A stretch of DNA of 64,000 bases from an uncultured Rhizobiaceae group bacterium (GCA_938044775.1 CALIOE010000019.1:1-64000); one strand, 5' to 3'. Shown: positions 26,906 through 36,621, counted from the stretch's first letter. Translations and numbers: made by a program. The notes: a model not told the origin generated them from the sequence alone.

Positions 26906-28162
26906 CTAAACCTTGCGGAACACCAACGATGCGTTTGTTCCGCCAAAACCAAATGAGTTGGACAGGACGGTCGTCAGTTCCTTGTCTTTGGCCTTGTGAG
27001 GAACAAGGTCGATCTGCGTGTCCGATGCCGGATTGTCGAGGTTCAATGTCGGCGGAACCTTGCTGTCACGCATCGCCTGGAGACAGAAAATTGCCTCCAC
27101 CGAGCCGGCTGCACCCAGCAAATGACCGATTGCAGACTTTGTCGACGACATTGTCAGTTTGGAGGCGTGATCGCCCGCGAGGCGTTCAACCGCACCAAGC
27201 TCCATAGTGTCCGCCATGGTCGACGTGCCGTGGGCGTTCACGTAGTCGATCTCGGAAGCGTCAATTCCGGCGCGTTTCAAGCTGGCCTTCATGGCCCGGA
27301 ACGCACCTTCGTGATTTTCGGCCGGCGCCGTTATGTGGAATGCATCGCCGGAAAGGCCATAACCGATCAACTCGCCATAAATTTTCGCGCCGCGGGCCTG
27401 CGCGTGGTCATATTCTTCCAGCACAACAATGCCTGCGCCCTCGCCCATAACAAATCCGTCGCGGTCTTCGTCCCAGGGACGCGAGGCTTTTTCAGGCGTT
27501 TCATTATAGTCGGTAGACAAGGCCTTGCAGGCGGCGAAACCAGCCAATGAAAGCCGGCACACGGGAGATTCTGCACCACCCGCAACCATGACATCGGCAT
27601 CACCAAGCGCAATCATGCGGCCGGCGTCGCCAATCGCATGCGCGCCCGTCGAACAGGCTGTGACCACAGAATGATTTGGCCCCTTGAGGCCATGCATGAT
27701 CGACACATAGCCTGAAGCCAGATTGATGAGGCGCCCGGGAATAAAGAAAGGACTGACGCGGCGCGGACCACGTTCCGCAAGAAGCAGCGAAGTCTGCTCG
27801 ATACCCTGCAGGCCCCCGATACCGGAGCCGATCATGGTTCCAGTTGTGTGCTGCTCGTCGTCGGTCTTCGGGTGCCAGCCTGCATCGTTCAGTGCCTGGG
27901 TGGCGGCCGAAACGGCATAGACGATGAACGGATCAACCTTGCGCTGTTCCTTGACTTCCATCCAGTCGTCCGCATTGAAGGATCCATCGGAACCGTCGCC
28001 AAAGGGAATTTGACAGGCGATCTGCGCCGGCAGGTCGTCAACCTGAAAATTCTCGACTTTCTTGGTCGCAGATCGGGCAGACAGAATATTCGACCAGGTT
28101 GTCTCCGCATCGCCGCCGAGCGGAGAAACCATGCCGATGCCTGTGACAACAACACGTCTCAT
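26906..28162 (-). CDS. fabF: beta-ketoacyl-ACP synthase II FabF
   Basis: FabF (418 residues) extends acyl-ACP by condensation with malonyl-ACP in type II fatty-acid synthesis. The catalytic triad is visible: Cys in VVTACSTGAHAIGDA (about residue 169), His in VNAHGTSTMADT (about 308) and His in KSAIGHLLGAAG (about 345). The C-terminal NSFGFGGTNASLVF glycine loop is present. It follows acpP by 122 bases, in the same order as in many proteobacteria, and precedes mltG. Confidence 0.97.
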   Translation of the reverse strand: MRRVVVTGIGMVSPLGGDAETTWSNILSARSATKKVENFQVDDLPAQIACQIPFGDGSDGSFNADDWMEVKEQRKVDPFIVYAVSAATQALNDAGWHPKTDDEQHTTGTMIGSGIGGLQGIEQTSLLLAERGPRRVSPFFIPGRLINLASGYVSIMHGLKGPNHSVVTACSTGAHAIGDAGRMIALGDADVMVAGGAESPVCRLSLAGFAACKALSTDYNETPEKASRPWDEDRDGFVMGEGAGIVVLEEYDHAQARGAKIYGELIGYGLSGDAFHITAPAENHEGAFRAMKASLKRAGIDASEIDYVNAHGTSTMADTMELGAVERLAGDHASKLTMSSTKSAIGHLLGAAGSVEAIFCLQAMRDSKVPPTLNLDNPASDTQIDLVPHKAKDKELTTVLSNSFGFGGTNASLVFRKV

Positions 28163-28284
28163 GTCTTCTCCCGAATGGTTGTGAAATGCGGAATATGCTT
28201 CAATTCATGCACACCGGGTTGGCAAAAGCCCGACCCTGTGGTTGCGAACAGACCCGCCGCAGCAGGCCTGTTGAAGCAAGACAA

Positions 28285-28521
28285 TCAGGCTTTATTCTTT
28301 TCCAGATAGTCGACGGCGTCTTTTACAGTCTGGATCGTTTCGGCGGAATCGTCGGGGATTTCGACACCAAACTCTTCCTCGAATGCCATCACAAGCTCGA
28401 CAGTATCCAGGCTATCAGCGCCGAGATCGTCGATAAAAGATGCATTCAAGACCACCTTGTCTTCTTCAACACCAAGGTGCTCGACAACAATCTTCGTCAC
28501 GCGTTCTGCGGTATCACTCAT
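28285..28521 (-). CDS. acpP: acyl carrier protein
   Basis: AcpP (78 residues) carries growing acyl chains on a phosphopantetheine attached to the serine of [19 protein letters not shown] (serine about residue 37). Its length and strongly acidic helix II are standard. It sits between fabG and fabF but has its own candidate promoter and a leader of about 70 bases, as expected for one of the most abundant proteins in the cell. Confidence 0.98.
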   Translation of the reverse strand: MSDTAERVTKIVVEHLGVEEDKVVLNASFIDDLGADSLDTVELVMAFEEEFGVEIPDDSAETIQTVKDAVDYLEKNKA

Positions 28522-28599
28522 AGAATCTTCCTTGCTATGGCGTATTAACGTTGCATTTTCCTAGTTTGCACGCTCGAACATATCAAGTGCGCAGACGAC

Positions 28600-28627
28600 C
28601 CTATATAGGGCGATACGTGCTTTTCAA
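28600..28627 (-). promoter_or_regulatory. candidate acpP promoter with CCCTATATAGGG palindrome
   Basis: On the minus strand, TTGAAA (complement of 28622-28627) and TATAGG (complement of 28600-28605) are separated by 16 bases. The -10 lies in a perfect 12-base palindrome, CCCTATATAGGG (28599-28610). The predicted start leaves a leader of about 70 bases before acpP. Confidence 0.5.
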
Positions 28628-28681
28628 CAGGGGTGGAAGCAAAACAGCGAAATTTAGAAGTTTACGACACCTCTAAAGTCC

Positions 28682-29419
28682 CTAAATCATTGCCATACCG
28701 CCGTTTACATGAACCGTCTGGCCGGTGATGTAGGATGCTTCATTGCTGGCCAGATAGACCACCGCGCTCGCAACTTCATCACCGGTGCCAAGCCTTTTTG
28801 CCGGAACACTGCCCAAAATGGCCTCTTTTTGCTTGTCGTTGAGTGCATCTGTCATCGGGGTTTCAATGAACCCGGGTGCAACACAGTTGACTGTCACTCC
28901 GCGGCTCGCAATCTCCATGGCAAGCGACTTTGACATACCGATCATCCCCGCTTTGGAGGCGCAATAATTGCCCTGCCCGGGATTGCCGGTCACACCAACA
29001 ACAGAAGTGATGTTGATGATCCGTCCACCTTTGCGACGCATCATCGGGTAGACCACATCCCGGGTCAGCTGAAACACGGATTTCAGGTTGATGTCGAGGA
29101 CCGAATCCCAATCGTCATCGCTCATGCGCACAAACAGACCGTCTTTGGTTATACCGGCATTGTTGACCAGGATATCGATGCCCCCGAGTTCCTTCTCGGC
29201 AGTTTCGGCCAATGCCTTAACAGCAGCACCATCGCCCAGATTGGCTGGAAACACATGCACCCGGTCACCCAGATCGGCCGCCAGAGCTTGTAGCTTTTCT
29301 TCGCGGGTCCCGTGCAAACCGACAATGGCGCCGGCGGCATGCAGCGCCCGAGCAATGGACTCGCCAATGCCTCCTGAAGCTCCGGTGACAAGGGCCTTCT
29401 TTCCAGAAAGGTCGAACAT
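28682..29419 (-). CDS. fabG: 3-oxoacyl-ACP reductase FabG
   Basis: FabG (245 residues) reduces beta-ketoacyl-ACP with NADPH. It is a classical short-chain dehydrogenase: GASGGIGESIAR cofactor loop (about residues 13-24), NNAG near 86, catalytic Ser in ITSVVGVTGNPGQ, and Tyr/Lys in NYCASKAGM (about 151-155). ATG 29419 follows AGGAG by 6 bases; the open frame continues upstream to 29470 but without a ribosome-binding site. It lies 59 bases downstream of fabD. Confidence 0.96.
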   Translation of the reverse strand: MFDLSGKKALVTGASGGIGESIARALHAAGAIVGLHGTREEKLQALAADLGDRVHVFPANLGDGAAVKALAETAEKELGGIDILVNNAGITKDGLFVRMSDDDWDSVLDINLKSVFQLTRDVVYPMMRRKGGRIINITSVVGVTGNPGQGNYCASKAGMIGMSKSLAMEIASRGVTVNCVAPGFIETPMTDALNDKQKEAILGSVPAKRLGTGDEVASAVVYLASNEASYITGQTVHVNGGMAMI

Positions 29420-29478
29420 GAAATTCTCCTGATTTGAGAAAATGTTGTGCCATTTGAATGGCAACTGCATTCAGCTGA

Positions 29479-30417
29479 TTAGGCAAGGGATTCGAGTGCT
29501 GAACCGACATCGTCGGGGCTGCCAATGGCCCTACCATCCATTTCGCGGTCTATGCGTCTCGCCAGACCGGTCAAAACCTTGCCGGAGCCGATTTCCCAAA
29601 TCTGTCTGACACCCTGTTCCGACATATAGGCCACGCTTTCTGCCCAGCGAACCCGCCCCGTGACCTGCTCGATCAGGCGCTTTCTAATGTCTCCCGGATG
29701 CGAAATAGGCTCCGCCAGCACGTTAGATATGAGTGGCACAATGGTCGGCTCGATCGTGACAGAATCGAGAGCCTCAGCCATCCGATCCGCAGCAGGCTGC
29801 ATCAATGTCGAGTGGAACGGCGCGGACACGGGTAGCTGCAATGCCCGTTTGGCGCCCGCCTCCTTTGCCTTCCCGGAAGCCCGCTCAACGGCCTCTGCAT
29901 GGCCGGAGATGACGAGTTGGCCACCACCATTGTCATTGGCTATCTGACAGGCATTGTCGCCCTCGGTTGCTTCAAGGCAGATCGCTTCTACCGCCGGCTG
30001 TTCCAACCCAATAATCGCGGCCATGGCTCCCTTGCCGGCCGGGACTGCAGCCTGCATCGCATCACCGCGAATACGCAAAAGACGCGCCGTATCAGCAATT
30101 GTAAGGGCATGGGCAGCTGCCAGGGCGGAATATTCCCCCAGGCTGTGTCCTGCAACGTAGTTTGCGCTCGTAACCTGGAAGCCCCCCGCTTCCATCGCAC
30201 GCAACGCTGCCAGACTAACCGCCATCAGCGCGGGCTGGGCGTTGGCAGTCATGGTCAAAGTGTCAATATCGCCATCCCAGATGACGCTTGAAAGCTTTTC
30301 GCCGAGTGCGTCATCGACTTCGTCGAAAACCGCCCGTGCCTCGGGAAACGCATCCGCCAACTCCTTGCCCATGCCGATGGCTTGTGAACCCTGCCCGGGA
30401 AATGTGAGTGCCAGCAT
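29479..30417 (-). CDS. fabD: malonyl-CoA:ACP transacylase FabD
   Basis: FabD (312 residues) moves malonyl from CoA to ACP. It begins ALTFPGQGSQAIGMGKEL, the nucleophilic serine lies in GHSLGEYSALAAA (about residue 94), and SAPFHSTLM near 202 holds the catalytic histidine. ATG 30417 follows GGAGAAG. It is the first gene of the fab run here; the gap to the upstream TPP gene is 54 bases, so cotranscription with it cannot be excluded. Confidence 0.96.
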   Translation of the reverse strand: MLALTFPGQGSQAIGMGKELADAFPEARAVFDEVDDALGEKLSSVIWDGDIDTLTMTANAQPALMAVSLAALRAMEAGGFQVTSANYVAGHSLGEYSALAAAHALTIADTARLLRIRGDAMQAAVPAGKGAMAAIIGLEQPAVEAICLEATEGDNACQIANDNGGGQLVISGHAEAVERASGKAKEAGAKRALQLPVSAPFHSTLMQPAADRMAEALDSVTIEPTIVPLISNVLAEPISHPGDIRKRLIEQVTGRVRWAESVAYMSEQGVRQIWEIGSGKVLTGLARRIDREMDGRAIGSPDDVGSALESLA

Positions 30418-30471
30418 GATTCTTCTCCGCAATGACTGTCCCCGACTAGTTGCGAATTATGAGGCACGAGG

Positions 30472-32130
30472 TCAAGACACGCGCTCCCTGAGCGCACTTA
30501 TTGTCGTGCGTGGGGACAGACCCTCAGGATCAATGACGAGCTCGATCAGACCACCATTTGGCGAGGCGCAGACGCGCCCAAATGCTGCTTCGAACTCTTC
30601 TGTACGCTCGACCGTTTCTCCCGCCATGCCATAGGCTTTTGCGATCATTGCAAAATCCGGGTTGACCAGGTCTGTGCCGCTCACCCGGCCCGGATATTCC
30701 CGCTCCTGATGCAGACGTATGGTGCCGTAGGTGCCGTTGTTAAGCACAAGAATAACCGGGGCAGCGCCATATTGCAGAGCGGTCCCCAGTTCCATGCCGT
30801 TCATCTGAAAATCTCCATCACCAGCAAAACACAGCACAAAGCGGCTGGGATCGATCAGTTTGGCGGCCACCGCAGCTGGAACCCCAGCTCCCATCGAACC
30901 TGCCTGCGGACCAACCAGCCTCTTGCCGGCGCCGTAGAGCAGATAGCGCCCGCACCAAATGGCAAAATTTCCAGCGCCGTTGGTGATGATTGTGTCGTCG
31001 GGAAGGTTTTCACGCAGCCAGACCATGATCTCGCCCATGTCGACCCCGCCAGGCTGAGGCTTGACCTCAAGTCCCAAGACCCAGGCCTGACGAGCCTGGG
31101 CAGTTCGTTTCGACCATGATGGCGCACTGACAGGCACCCGTTCTGCCAGAACTGACGCAGCCTTGTTCGGGCCGGAGAGAACAGCAAGATCGGGTGTGAA
31201 AATTTTTCCAAGCTCCGCCTCACTGGCGTGGACGTGAACGAGTTTCTTATCGAAGGTGGCCGGGTCGAATAGTTTGTAGCCGTCCGTAAGCGTTTCTCCA
31301 AACCTAACGTTGAGCGCGATCAAAAGGTCGCTTTCATCGAGGAATGAACGAATTTCCGGTGCCAGACCAAACCCGGCATCGCCAATGTAGCTGGGGGAAT
31401 TGTTGTCGATGATTTCCTGGCTGCGGAAGGTCACTATAACCGGCAAACGGTTCGCTTCGGCAAACGTTTTCAGTGCCGCTTCTCCTTCGCGGTTCCATCC
31501 GCCTCCGCCCGCAACCACAACGGGCCTTTCGGCAGCCGCCAGCAAATCCATAACATGGTCGATGCTGCTGGATGACGGTTCAGCCTGTACCGGCACCACA
31601 CGCCCCCGCGGCACGGCATCTGTCATTTCAACCAGCATGTCTTCCGGCAGTGCCACCACCACCGGGCCGGGCCGACCGGATTGGGCAACCGCAAATGCTC
31701 GACTGACAAGTTCTGGAACCCGGTCAGCATCGTCAATTTCGACAACCCATTTGGCCATTGATCCGAAGACAGCCTTGTAGTCCAGCTCCTGAAACGCCTC
31801 ACGCCCGCGCATTGAAGTCTCGATCTGACCGACAAACACCACCATGGGCGTGGAATCCTGCATCGCCGTGTGAATGCCAATCGAAGCGTTTGTCGCTCCG
31901 GGCCCGCGGGTCACGAACAGCACACCGGGCTTGCCCGTCAGTTTGCCATAGGCTTCGGCCATGAAGGCTCCTCCACCTTCGTTGCGACAATTGATGAAAC
32001 GAAAGGAGTTCGAGACGTCATGCAGCGCATCCAGCACCGCAAGGTAGCTCTCTCCGGGCACACCGAAGCCCATATCGACCTCCTGTGCCAAAAGGCATTC
32101 GACCAAAAGCTGTGCGCCCGTCCGTGTCAT
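30472..32130 (-). CDS. thiamine-pyrophosphate enzyme, acetolactate synthase large-subunit-like
   Basis: This 552-residue TPP enzyme has the three-domain layout of acetolactate synthase, benzoylformate decarboxylase and related enzymes. The cofactor-activating glutamate is in CRNEGGGAFMAEAYGK (about residue 51), and the TPP/Mg motif runs from GDGDFQMNG to LNNGTYG (about 440-470). No regulatory small subunit (ilvN) is adjacent, and the gene sits beside an ABC importer rather than ilv genes, so a catabolic or carboligase role is as likely as valine/isoleucine synthesis. GGAG lies 7 bases before the ATG, immediately behind the T-run of the livK terminator. Confidence 0.85.
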   Translation of the reverse strand: MTRTGAQLLVECLLAQEVDMGFGVPGESYLAVLDALHDVSNSFRFINCRNEGGGAFMAEAYGKLTGKPGVLFVTRGPGATNASIGIHTAMQDSTPMVVFVGQIETSMRGREAFQELDYKAVFGSMAKWVVEIDDADRVPELVSRAFAVAQSGRPGPVVVALPEDMLVEMTDAVPRGRVVPVQAEPSSSSIDHVMDLLAAAERPVVVAGGGGWNREGEAALKTFAEANRLPVIVTFRSQEIIDNNSPSYIGDAGFGLAPEIRSFLDESDLLIALNVRFGETLTDGYKLFDPATFDKKLVHVHASEAELGKIFTPDLAVLSGPNKAASVLAERVPVSAPSWSKRTAQARQAWVLGLEVKPQPGGVDMGEIMVWLRENLPDDTIITNGAGNFAIWCGRYLLYGAGKRLVGPQAGSMGAGVPAAVAAKLIDPSRFVLCFAGDGDFQMNGMELGTALQYGAAPVILVLNNGTYGTIRLHQEREYPGRVSGTDLVNPDFAMIAKAYGMAGETVERTEEFEAAFGRVCASPNGGLIELVIDPEGLSPRTTISALRERVS

Positions 32131-32141
32131 TCATTTACTCC

Positions 32142-32178
32142 AAAAAAAAATGCCCGACGGCCATACAGCCACCGGGCA
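32142..32178 (-). terminator. Rho-independent terminator after livK
   Basis: On the minus strand a stem of TGCCCG with CGGGCA (32173-32178 and 32151-32156), with an inner GGC/GCC pairing, is followed by nine consecutive T (complement of 32142-32150). It begins about 29 bases after the livK stop. The next gene's GGAG ribosome-binding site starts one base past the T-run. Confidence 0.88.
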
Positions 32179-32206
32179 CAGTCTTGTTCAACCTGTAAAG
32201 TCGCTA

Positions 32207-33400
32207 TTAACGGACTTTGATGGTTTCGAACTTGCCGGCTTTGACTTCCAGTTCCTTGTAGGATCCGGCTGCTTCACCGACTTCGCTAAAGGTCACGTTG
32301 GAAGCACCTTCATAGTCGACGGCGCCACCTGATTTCAGGATATCGAGAGCCTTGCCCAGTTCTCCTGGCAGGATTTTCTCGCCGGGTGCGTTGGCCACTT
32401 CCATGATCTTGGACTGGATCGCAGCGCGGTCAGTGGAGCCAGCGGCCTGCATGGCAAGGATCATCAGCGCCGCTGCATCATAGGATTCCGGCATGAACGG
32501 ACCATCGTTCTTTTTCAGGCCGCCAGCGGTGGCGACTTCTTTGAACTTCGCAGCACCTTCGGACTCAGAACCTGGAAGCGTTCCGATGGTACCGTTGAGA
32601 TCATCTCCGATTGCGGCGATCAGCGAGTCGCCGATCATGCCGTCAGCCAGAATGAAATTCTCGAATGCACCGGTATCAAGGGATGTTTGAATGATGCCCT
32701 TGCCGCCCTGATCAACGTAACCGAACACGGCGAGGTGATCTGCACCGGCGGCAGCCAGCGCACCAACTTCTGCCGAGTAATCGGCTTTGCCATCTTCGTG
32801 GGCTGCGCTGATTGTGATCTCGCCACCATTTGACTTAAAGGCAGCGGCAAATGAGTCAGCAAGACCTTTGCCGTAGTCATTGTTTGTATAGGTGACTGCG
32901 ACTTTGGATATGCCTTTGTCCTTCAAAATATCGGCCAGGACCTGACCCTGACGCGCATCAGACGGCGAGGTACGGAAGAAGAAGCCTTTGTCTTCGATTG
33001 TTGTCAGCGCTGGCGACGTGGCAGAGGGAGACACCATGGTCACACCGTTCGGCACGCCGACATTGTTGGCAATAGCCGTGGTTACACCTGAACAATCTGC
33101 ACCCATGATGCCGACCACGTTGTCTGACGTGATCAGGCGTTCGGCAGCAGCAGTTGCAGCAGCTGAATCCGTGCAGGTTGAATCACCGCGGACCGGAACG
33201 ACTACCTTACCGTCCAGAAGTTTCTTTGAGTCTGACGCTTCTTTCATGGCAAGTTCCGCCGCGGCAGCCATGTCCGGTGTCAGCGATTCGATCGGGCCGG
33301 TGAAGCCGAGAATAATTCCCATTTTGACTTCGTGGCCATCGGCAAATGCTGCGCCGGTAAGGCCAGCCAGCATTGTGGAGGCGAGTAGTAGTTTTTTCAT
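32207..33400 (-). CDS. livK: Liv-type ABC transporter periplasmic substrate-binding protein
   Basis: This 397-residue periplasmic binding protein of the branched-chain amino acid (HAAT) class has a clean signal peptide (KKLLLASTMLAGLTGAAFA, cleavage before DGHE). The mature part is a type I periplasmic fold starting VKMGIILGFTGPIESL. The ligand could be a branched-chain or other amino acid, or another small polar molecule; sequence alone does not decide. It lies 139 bases after livM, has GGGAGAT before the ATG, and ends with a strong terminator, so it may be more highly expressed than the membrane subunits. Confidence 0.9.
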   Translation of the reverse strand: MKKLLLASTMLAGLTGAAFADGHEVKMGIILGFTGPIESLTPDMAAAAELAMKEASDSKKLLDGKVVVPVRGDSTCTDSAAATAAAERLITSDNVVGIMGADCSGVTTAIANNVGVPNGVTMVSPSATSPALTTIEDKGFFFRTSPSDARQGQVLADILKDKGISKVAVTYTNNDYGKGLADSFAAAFKSNGGEITISAAHEDGKADYSAEVGALAAAGADHLAVFGYVDQGGKGIIQTSLDTGAFENFILADGMIGDSLIAAIGDDLNGTIGTLPGSESEGAAKFKEVATAGGLKKNDGPFMPESYDAAALMILAMQAAGSTDRAAIQSKIMEVANAPGEKILPGELGKALDILKSGGAVDYEGASNVTFSEVGEAAGSYKELEVKAGKFETIKVR

Positions 33401-33539
33401 GTTAATCTCCCAGTGAGTTTTGCTTTAAGCAGCTTCTTCAGCTGTCTTTCGTTGAACCGCAGAACGCTGCCCCTGCCCTGCGTTGGGCGACAATGTCCCT
33501 CGTTTTTATGGCCTTTGCAACCTTGGTTTTGTATCGTTC

Positions 33540-34907
33540 CTAACGCGCGGCTGTTCGTTCCGGCAAGATGCCGCCGGGACTGAAACGCATCACAGTCAAC
33601 ATGACAACACCCATGATGAAGAGCCGCATGTGCTGTGCTGAATCCAGCAGGTGACGGCGCAACCCGCTGTCGGGCTCCAACGTCGAAGTGATTGTCTGCA
33701 TCAGCCAGTTTCCAACCGGTTCCGCTTCGATCCAGATGAACCAGATGATGAACGCGCCGAGCACCGAACCCAGATTGTTTCCGGAACCTCCGACTATTAC
33801 CATGACCCAGATCAAAAACGTGTAGCGCAGAGGTTGGTATGTGCTGGGTGTGAACTGACCGTCGAGCGTGGTGAGCATGGCACCGGCGATGCCGACCACG
33901 GCGGATCCCAGAATGAAAATCTGGAGATGCCGGCGGGTGACGTCCTTGCCCATGGCCGCAGCCGAAACCTCATTGTCGCGGATTGCCCGCACCATGCGTC
34001 CCCACGGTGACGCCAGCGCCAAAACGCATAGCAAGAGCACCGTCAAAAGAACCGCCAAAAAGAGGCCGGAATAACAAAGCTTTACGAAGACGCTGGAATA
34101 TTCCACGACCAGCCCCCTCAATGCCAATTCGCGACCGGCTTCTGAAAGGCCATCCAATCGGTTTGAAAACAGGTTTTCGATCTGGCTGATGAACCAGGCA
34201 CTTTCCTGCAGTGCCAGTTCGTAAGGTACAGGACGGTCCAACCCGGACACGTTTTTTACGCCCCGTGTCAGCCAGTCCTCGTTCTTCATTACGGCGATCA
34301 GAATTTCCGATATGCCGAGCGTGGCGATGGCCAGATAGTCGGAACGCAGGCCGAGAGCGATCTTTCCAATCAGCCAGGCAATACCCGCTGCGAACAGGCC
34401 GCCAATTGCCCATGAGAAGATAATCGGCACGCCAAGGCCGCCAAGGAAACCCGACTTTGCCGGATTGTCGGCCTCGATCGCCAGTACGGCTGGATCAAAA
34501 TAAGTGCGGATCGCGAAATAGCCGACGCCGATAATCAGCACCATAATCAGCGATTTCATGGGGCTGGGGCGAATTTTTCTGTAGGCCGCCACTGCAAGAC
34601 CAATGACAATCAGCGTGACCAAAGCGGCAATGAACAGGTTGCTTCCACCCGCCTGCCAGGCCGAAGCAACCGGTGCACGTGATGTCAGCATGGCTGCAAC
34701 GCCGCCAAGCGCCGCAAAACCCATGATCCCAACATTGAACAGACCGGCATAACCCCACTGGATGTTGACGCCGAGCGCCATGACGCCCGAGATCAGACAA
34801 AGATTGAAGATCGCAAGCATGACGTTCCACGACTGGTAAAAGCCAACCAGGAAGAGCAGGACGAAAAACACCCCAAAACCAAGAACGGCGCGCAGGGAAT
34901 TGCTCAT
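33540..34907 (-). CDS. livM: Liv-type ABC transporter permease LivM
   Basis: This 455-residue inner-membrane permease has the BPD_transp_2 signature, including QWGYAGLFNVGIMGFAALGG near residue 50, and the coupling segment RAIRDNEVSAAAMGKDVTR (about 325-345). It is longer than many LivM proteins, with extra hydrophobic sequence at about residues 85-140 and a loop at about 230-265. It overlaps livH by 4 bases and is downstream of it, within livG-livF-livH-livM. Confidence 0.93.
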   Translation of the reverse strand: MSNSLRAVLGFGVFFVLLFLVGFYQSWNVMLAIFNLCLISGVMALGVNIQWGYAGLFNVGIMGFAALGGVAAMLTSRAPVASAWQAGGSNLFIAALVTLIVIGLAVAAYRKIRPSPMKSLIMVLIIGVGYFAIRTYFDPAVLAIEADNPAKSGFLGGLGVPIIFSWAIGGLFAAGIAWLIGKIALGLRSDYLAIATLGISEILIAVMKNEDWLTRGVKNVSGLDRPVPYELALQESAWFISQIENLFSNRLDGLSEAGRELALRGLVVEYSSVFVKLCYSGLFLAVLLTVLLLCVLALASPWGRMVRAIRDNEVSAAAMGKDVTRRHLQIFILGSAVVGIAGAMLTTLDGQFTPSTYQPLRYTFLIWVMVIVGGSGNNLGSVLGAFIIWFIWIEAEPVGNWLMQTITSTLEPDSGLRRHLLDSAQHMRLFIMGVVMLTVMRFSPGGILPERTAAR

Positions 34908-35917
34908 ATCACCTTACCCTTCATTAGGCCCGTGGGTCGTATAAGCAGAACAACGACCAGAATGATAAACGACACTGCGAATTTGTAATCCGTCGACAAC
35001 AACTGAACCAGACCATCCGGCGCATATTCGGTTGGCACCAGATAGGTCAGAAACTTCTTGTAGGCATAAGTGACGGTGACCTCCGAAAATGCGATGACAA
35101 AGCCGCCCAGGATGGCGCCAACGGGGTTCCCAACGCCGCCAACGATTGCTGCGGCAAACATTGGTAGCAACAGCTGGAAATAGGTGAATGGTTTGAAGCT
35201 CTTGTCGATACCGTAAAGTGTTCCGGCAATTGTTGCGAGACCGGCTGCGATAATCCAGGTGACGGCGACAACCCTGGCGGGTGAAATGCCCGACAAAAGG
35301 GCAAGGTCTTCGTTGTCCGAAAAGGCGCGCATGGATTTGCCGGTGCGTGTTCGGTTGAGGAACCAGAACAGTGCCACAACCAGCAGTACGGCGACGCCCA
35401 CCGTCAACGCCTGCGACATCTTAATGGCGAGTCCTTCGTTCAGTCCCGTGGCTTTCTTGAAGTCCCGGGCGGTAATGAGAAAGCGCAGGCCATCGGCGAA
35501 ACTCTGATCATTTGGGCCGATAATGAAGCGCACAACGCCGTTCATGACGAACATCACGCCCACAGAGGCCATCACCATGCGGATAGGCACGGCCTTGATC
35601 TCGCGATAGTGCTTGTAAACCAGCCTGTCTGTTGCCAGGGCGACAGCAGCGGTCAGCGCTACACCGATCGGAATCGCCAACAGTGCGGTCGGCAGCGGCG
35701 CGATGGTGATGCCATTTTGCTGAAAGAACCAGGTGAAAAGGATGACCACCATCGTGCCAAACGCCATCGTGTCGCCATGGGCGAAGTTGGCAAATCGCAG
35801 GACACCATACAGCAAGGTGATTCCGAGCGCTCCCAGTGCCAGCTGAGCGCCGTAGGCCAGGCCCGGCACCAGAACAAAATTGGCAAAAAGGACGAATGCA
35901 TTGATTGTATCGATCAT
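34904..35917 (-). CDS. livH: Liv-type ABC transporter permease LivH
   Basis: This 337-residue permease pairs with LivM to form the membrane channel. It has eight or so hydrophobic helices, the conserved start GALGITLLYGVLRFANFAHGD, and the coupling helix MRAFSDNEDLALLSGI (about residues 200-215). It is 2 bases downstream of livF and overlaps livM by 4 bases, consistent with translational coupling of the two permeases. Confidence 0.94.
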   Translation of the reverse strand: MIDTINAFVLFANFVLVPGLAYGAQLALGALGITLLYGVLRFANFAHGDTMAFGTMVVILFTWFFQQNGITIAPLPTALLAIPIGVALTAAVALATDRLVYKHYREIKAVPIRMVMASVGVMFVMNGVVRFIIGPNDQSFADGLRFLITARDFKKATGLNEGLAIKMSQALTVGVAVLLVVALFWFLNRTRTGKSMRAFSDNEDLALLSGISPARVVAVTWIIAAGLATIAGTLYGIDKSFKPFTYFQLLLPMFAAAIVGGVGNPVGAILGGFVIAFSEVTVTYAYKKFLTYLVPTEYAPDGLVQLLSTDYKFAVSFIILVVVLLIRPTGLMKGKVI

Positions 35918-35919
35918 GT

Positions 35920-36621
35920 TCAGCCCCCCAGAAAGCTCTGCCGCACTTCCGGATTGGCGAGCAGCGCTTCGCCAGTATCCGTGAACCGATTGCGGCCCTG
36001 AACCAGCACATAGCCACGGTCGGCGATGTTCAGAGCCTGGCGGGCGTTTTGCTCAACCATCAAAATGGCAACGCCGGTTTCGCGGATTTCCAGGATGCGG
36101 TCGAACAGTTCGTCCATAACAATTGGCGATACGCCGGCTGTCGGTTCGTCAAGCATCAACACGCTGGGTTTTGTCATCAGCGCGCGACCAACGGCGACCT
36201 GCTGGCGCTGACCACCGGACAGTTCGCCGGCCAGTTGCGCCCGTTTCTCCTTCAAAATGGGAAACAGTGTGAAAATCTCTTCCATGGTACCGGAAAAATC
36301 ATCCCGCCGCAGGAACGCGCCCATTTCGAGATTCTCCTCGACGCTCATGCCGGTGAACACATTGCTGGTCTGCGGCACGAAAGCGACACCTTCTGCGATC
36401 CGGTCCTGTGGGGTCAGACTAGTGATATCACGCCCATCAAGCGTCACCTGGCCCTCGCGGATGAGCAACATGCCCAGCATGGCCTTCATGGCGGTCGATT
36501 TTCCGGCGCCGTTCGGGCCGACAATCACCGCGATTTCGCCCTTTTCGACACCGAGGGAACAGCCGTGCAGTATGTCGGCACCGCCATAACCACCCGTCAG
36601 ATTATCACCACTGAGAAACAT
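35920..36621 (-). CDS. livF: Liv-type ABC transporter ATPase LivF
   Basis: This 233-residue ATPase energises the importer. Walker A is GPNGAGKSTAMKAM, the signature is LSGGQRQQVAVGRAL and Walker B is LMLDEPTAGVSP. The Q-loop VPQTSNVFTGMSVEENL is typical for LivF. It overlaps the end of livG by one base. Confidence 0.95.
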   Translation of the reverse strand: MFLSGDNLTGGYGGADILHGCSLGVEKGEIAVIVGPNGAGKSTAMKAMLGMLLIREGQVTLDGRDITSLTPQDRIAEGVAFVPQTSNVFTGMSVEENLEMGAFLRRDDFSGTMEEIFTLFPILKEKRAQLAGELSGGQRQQVAVGRALMTKPSVLMLDEPTAGVSPIVMDELFDRILEIRETGVAILMVEQNARQALNIADRGYVLVQGRNRFTDTGEALLANPEVRQSFLGG

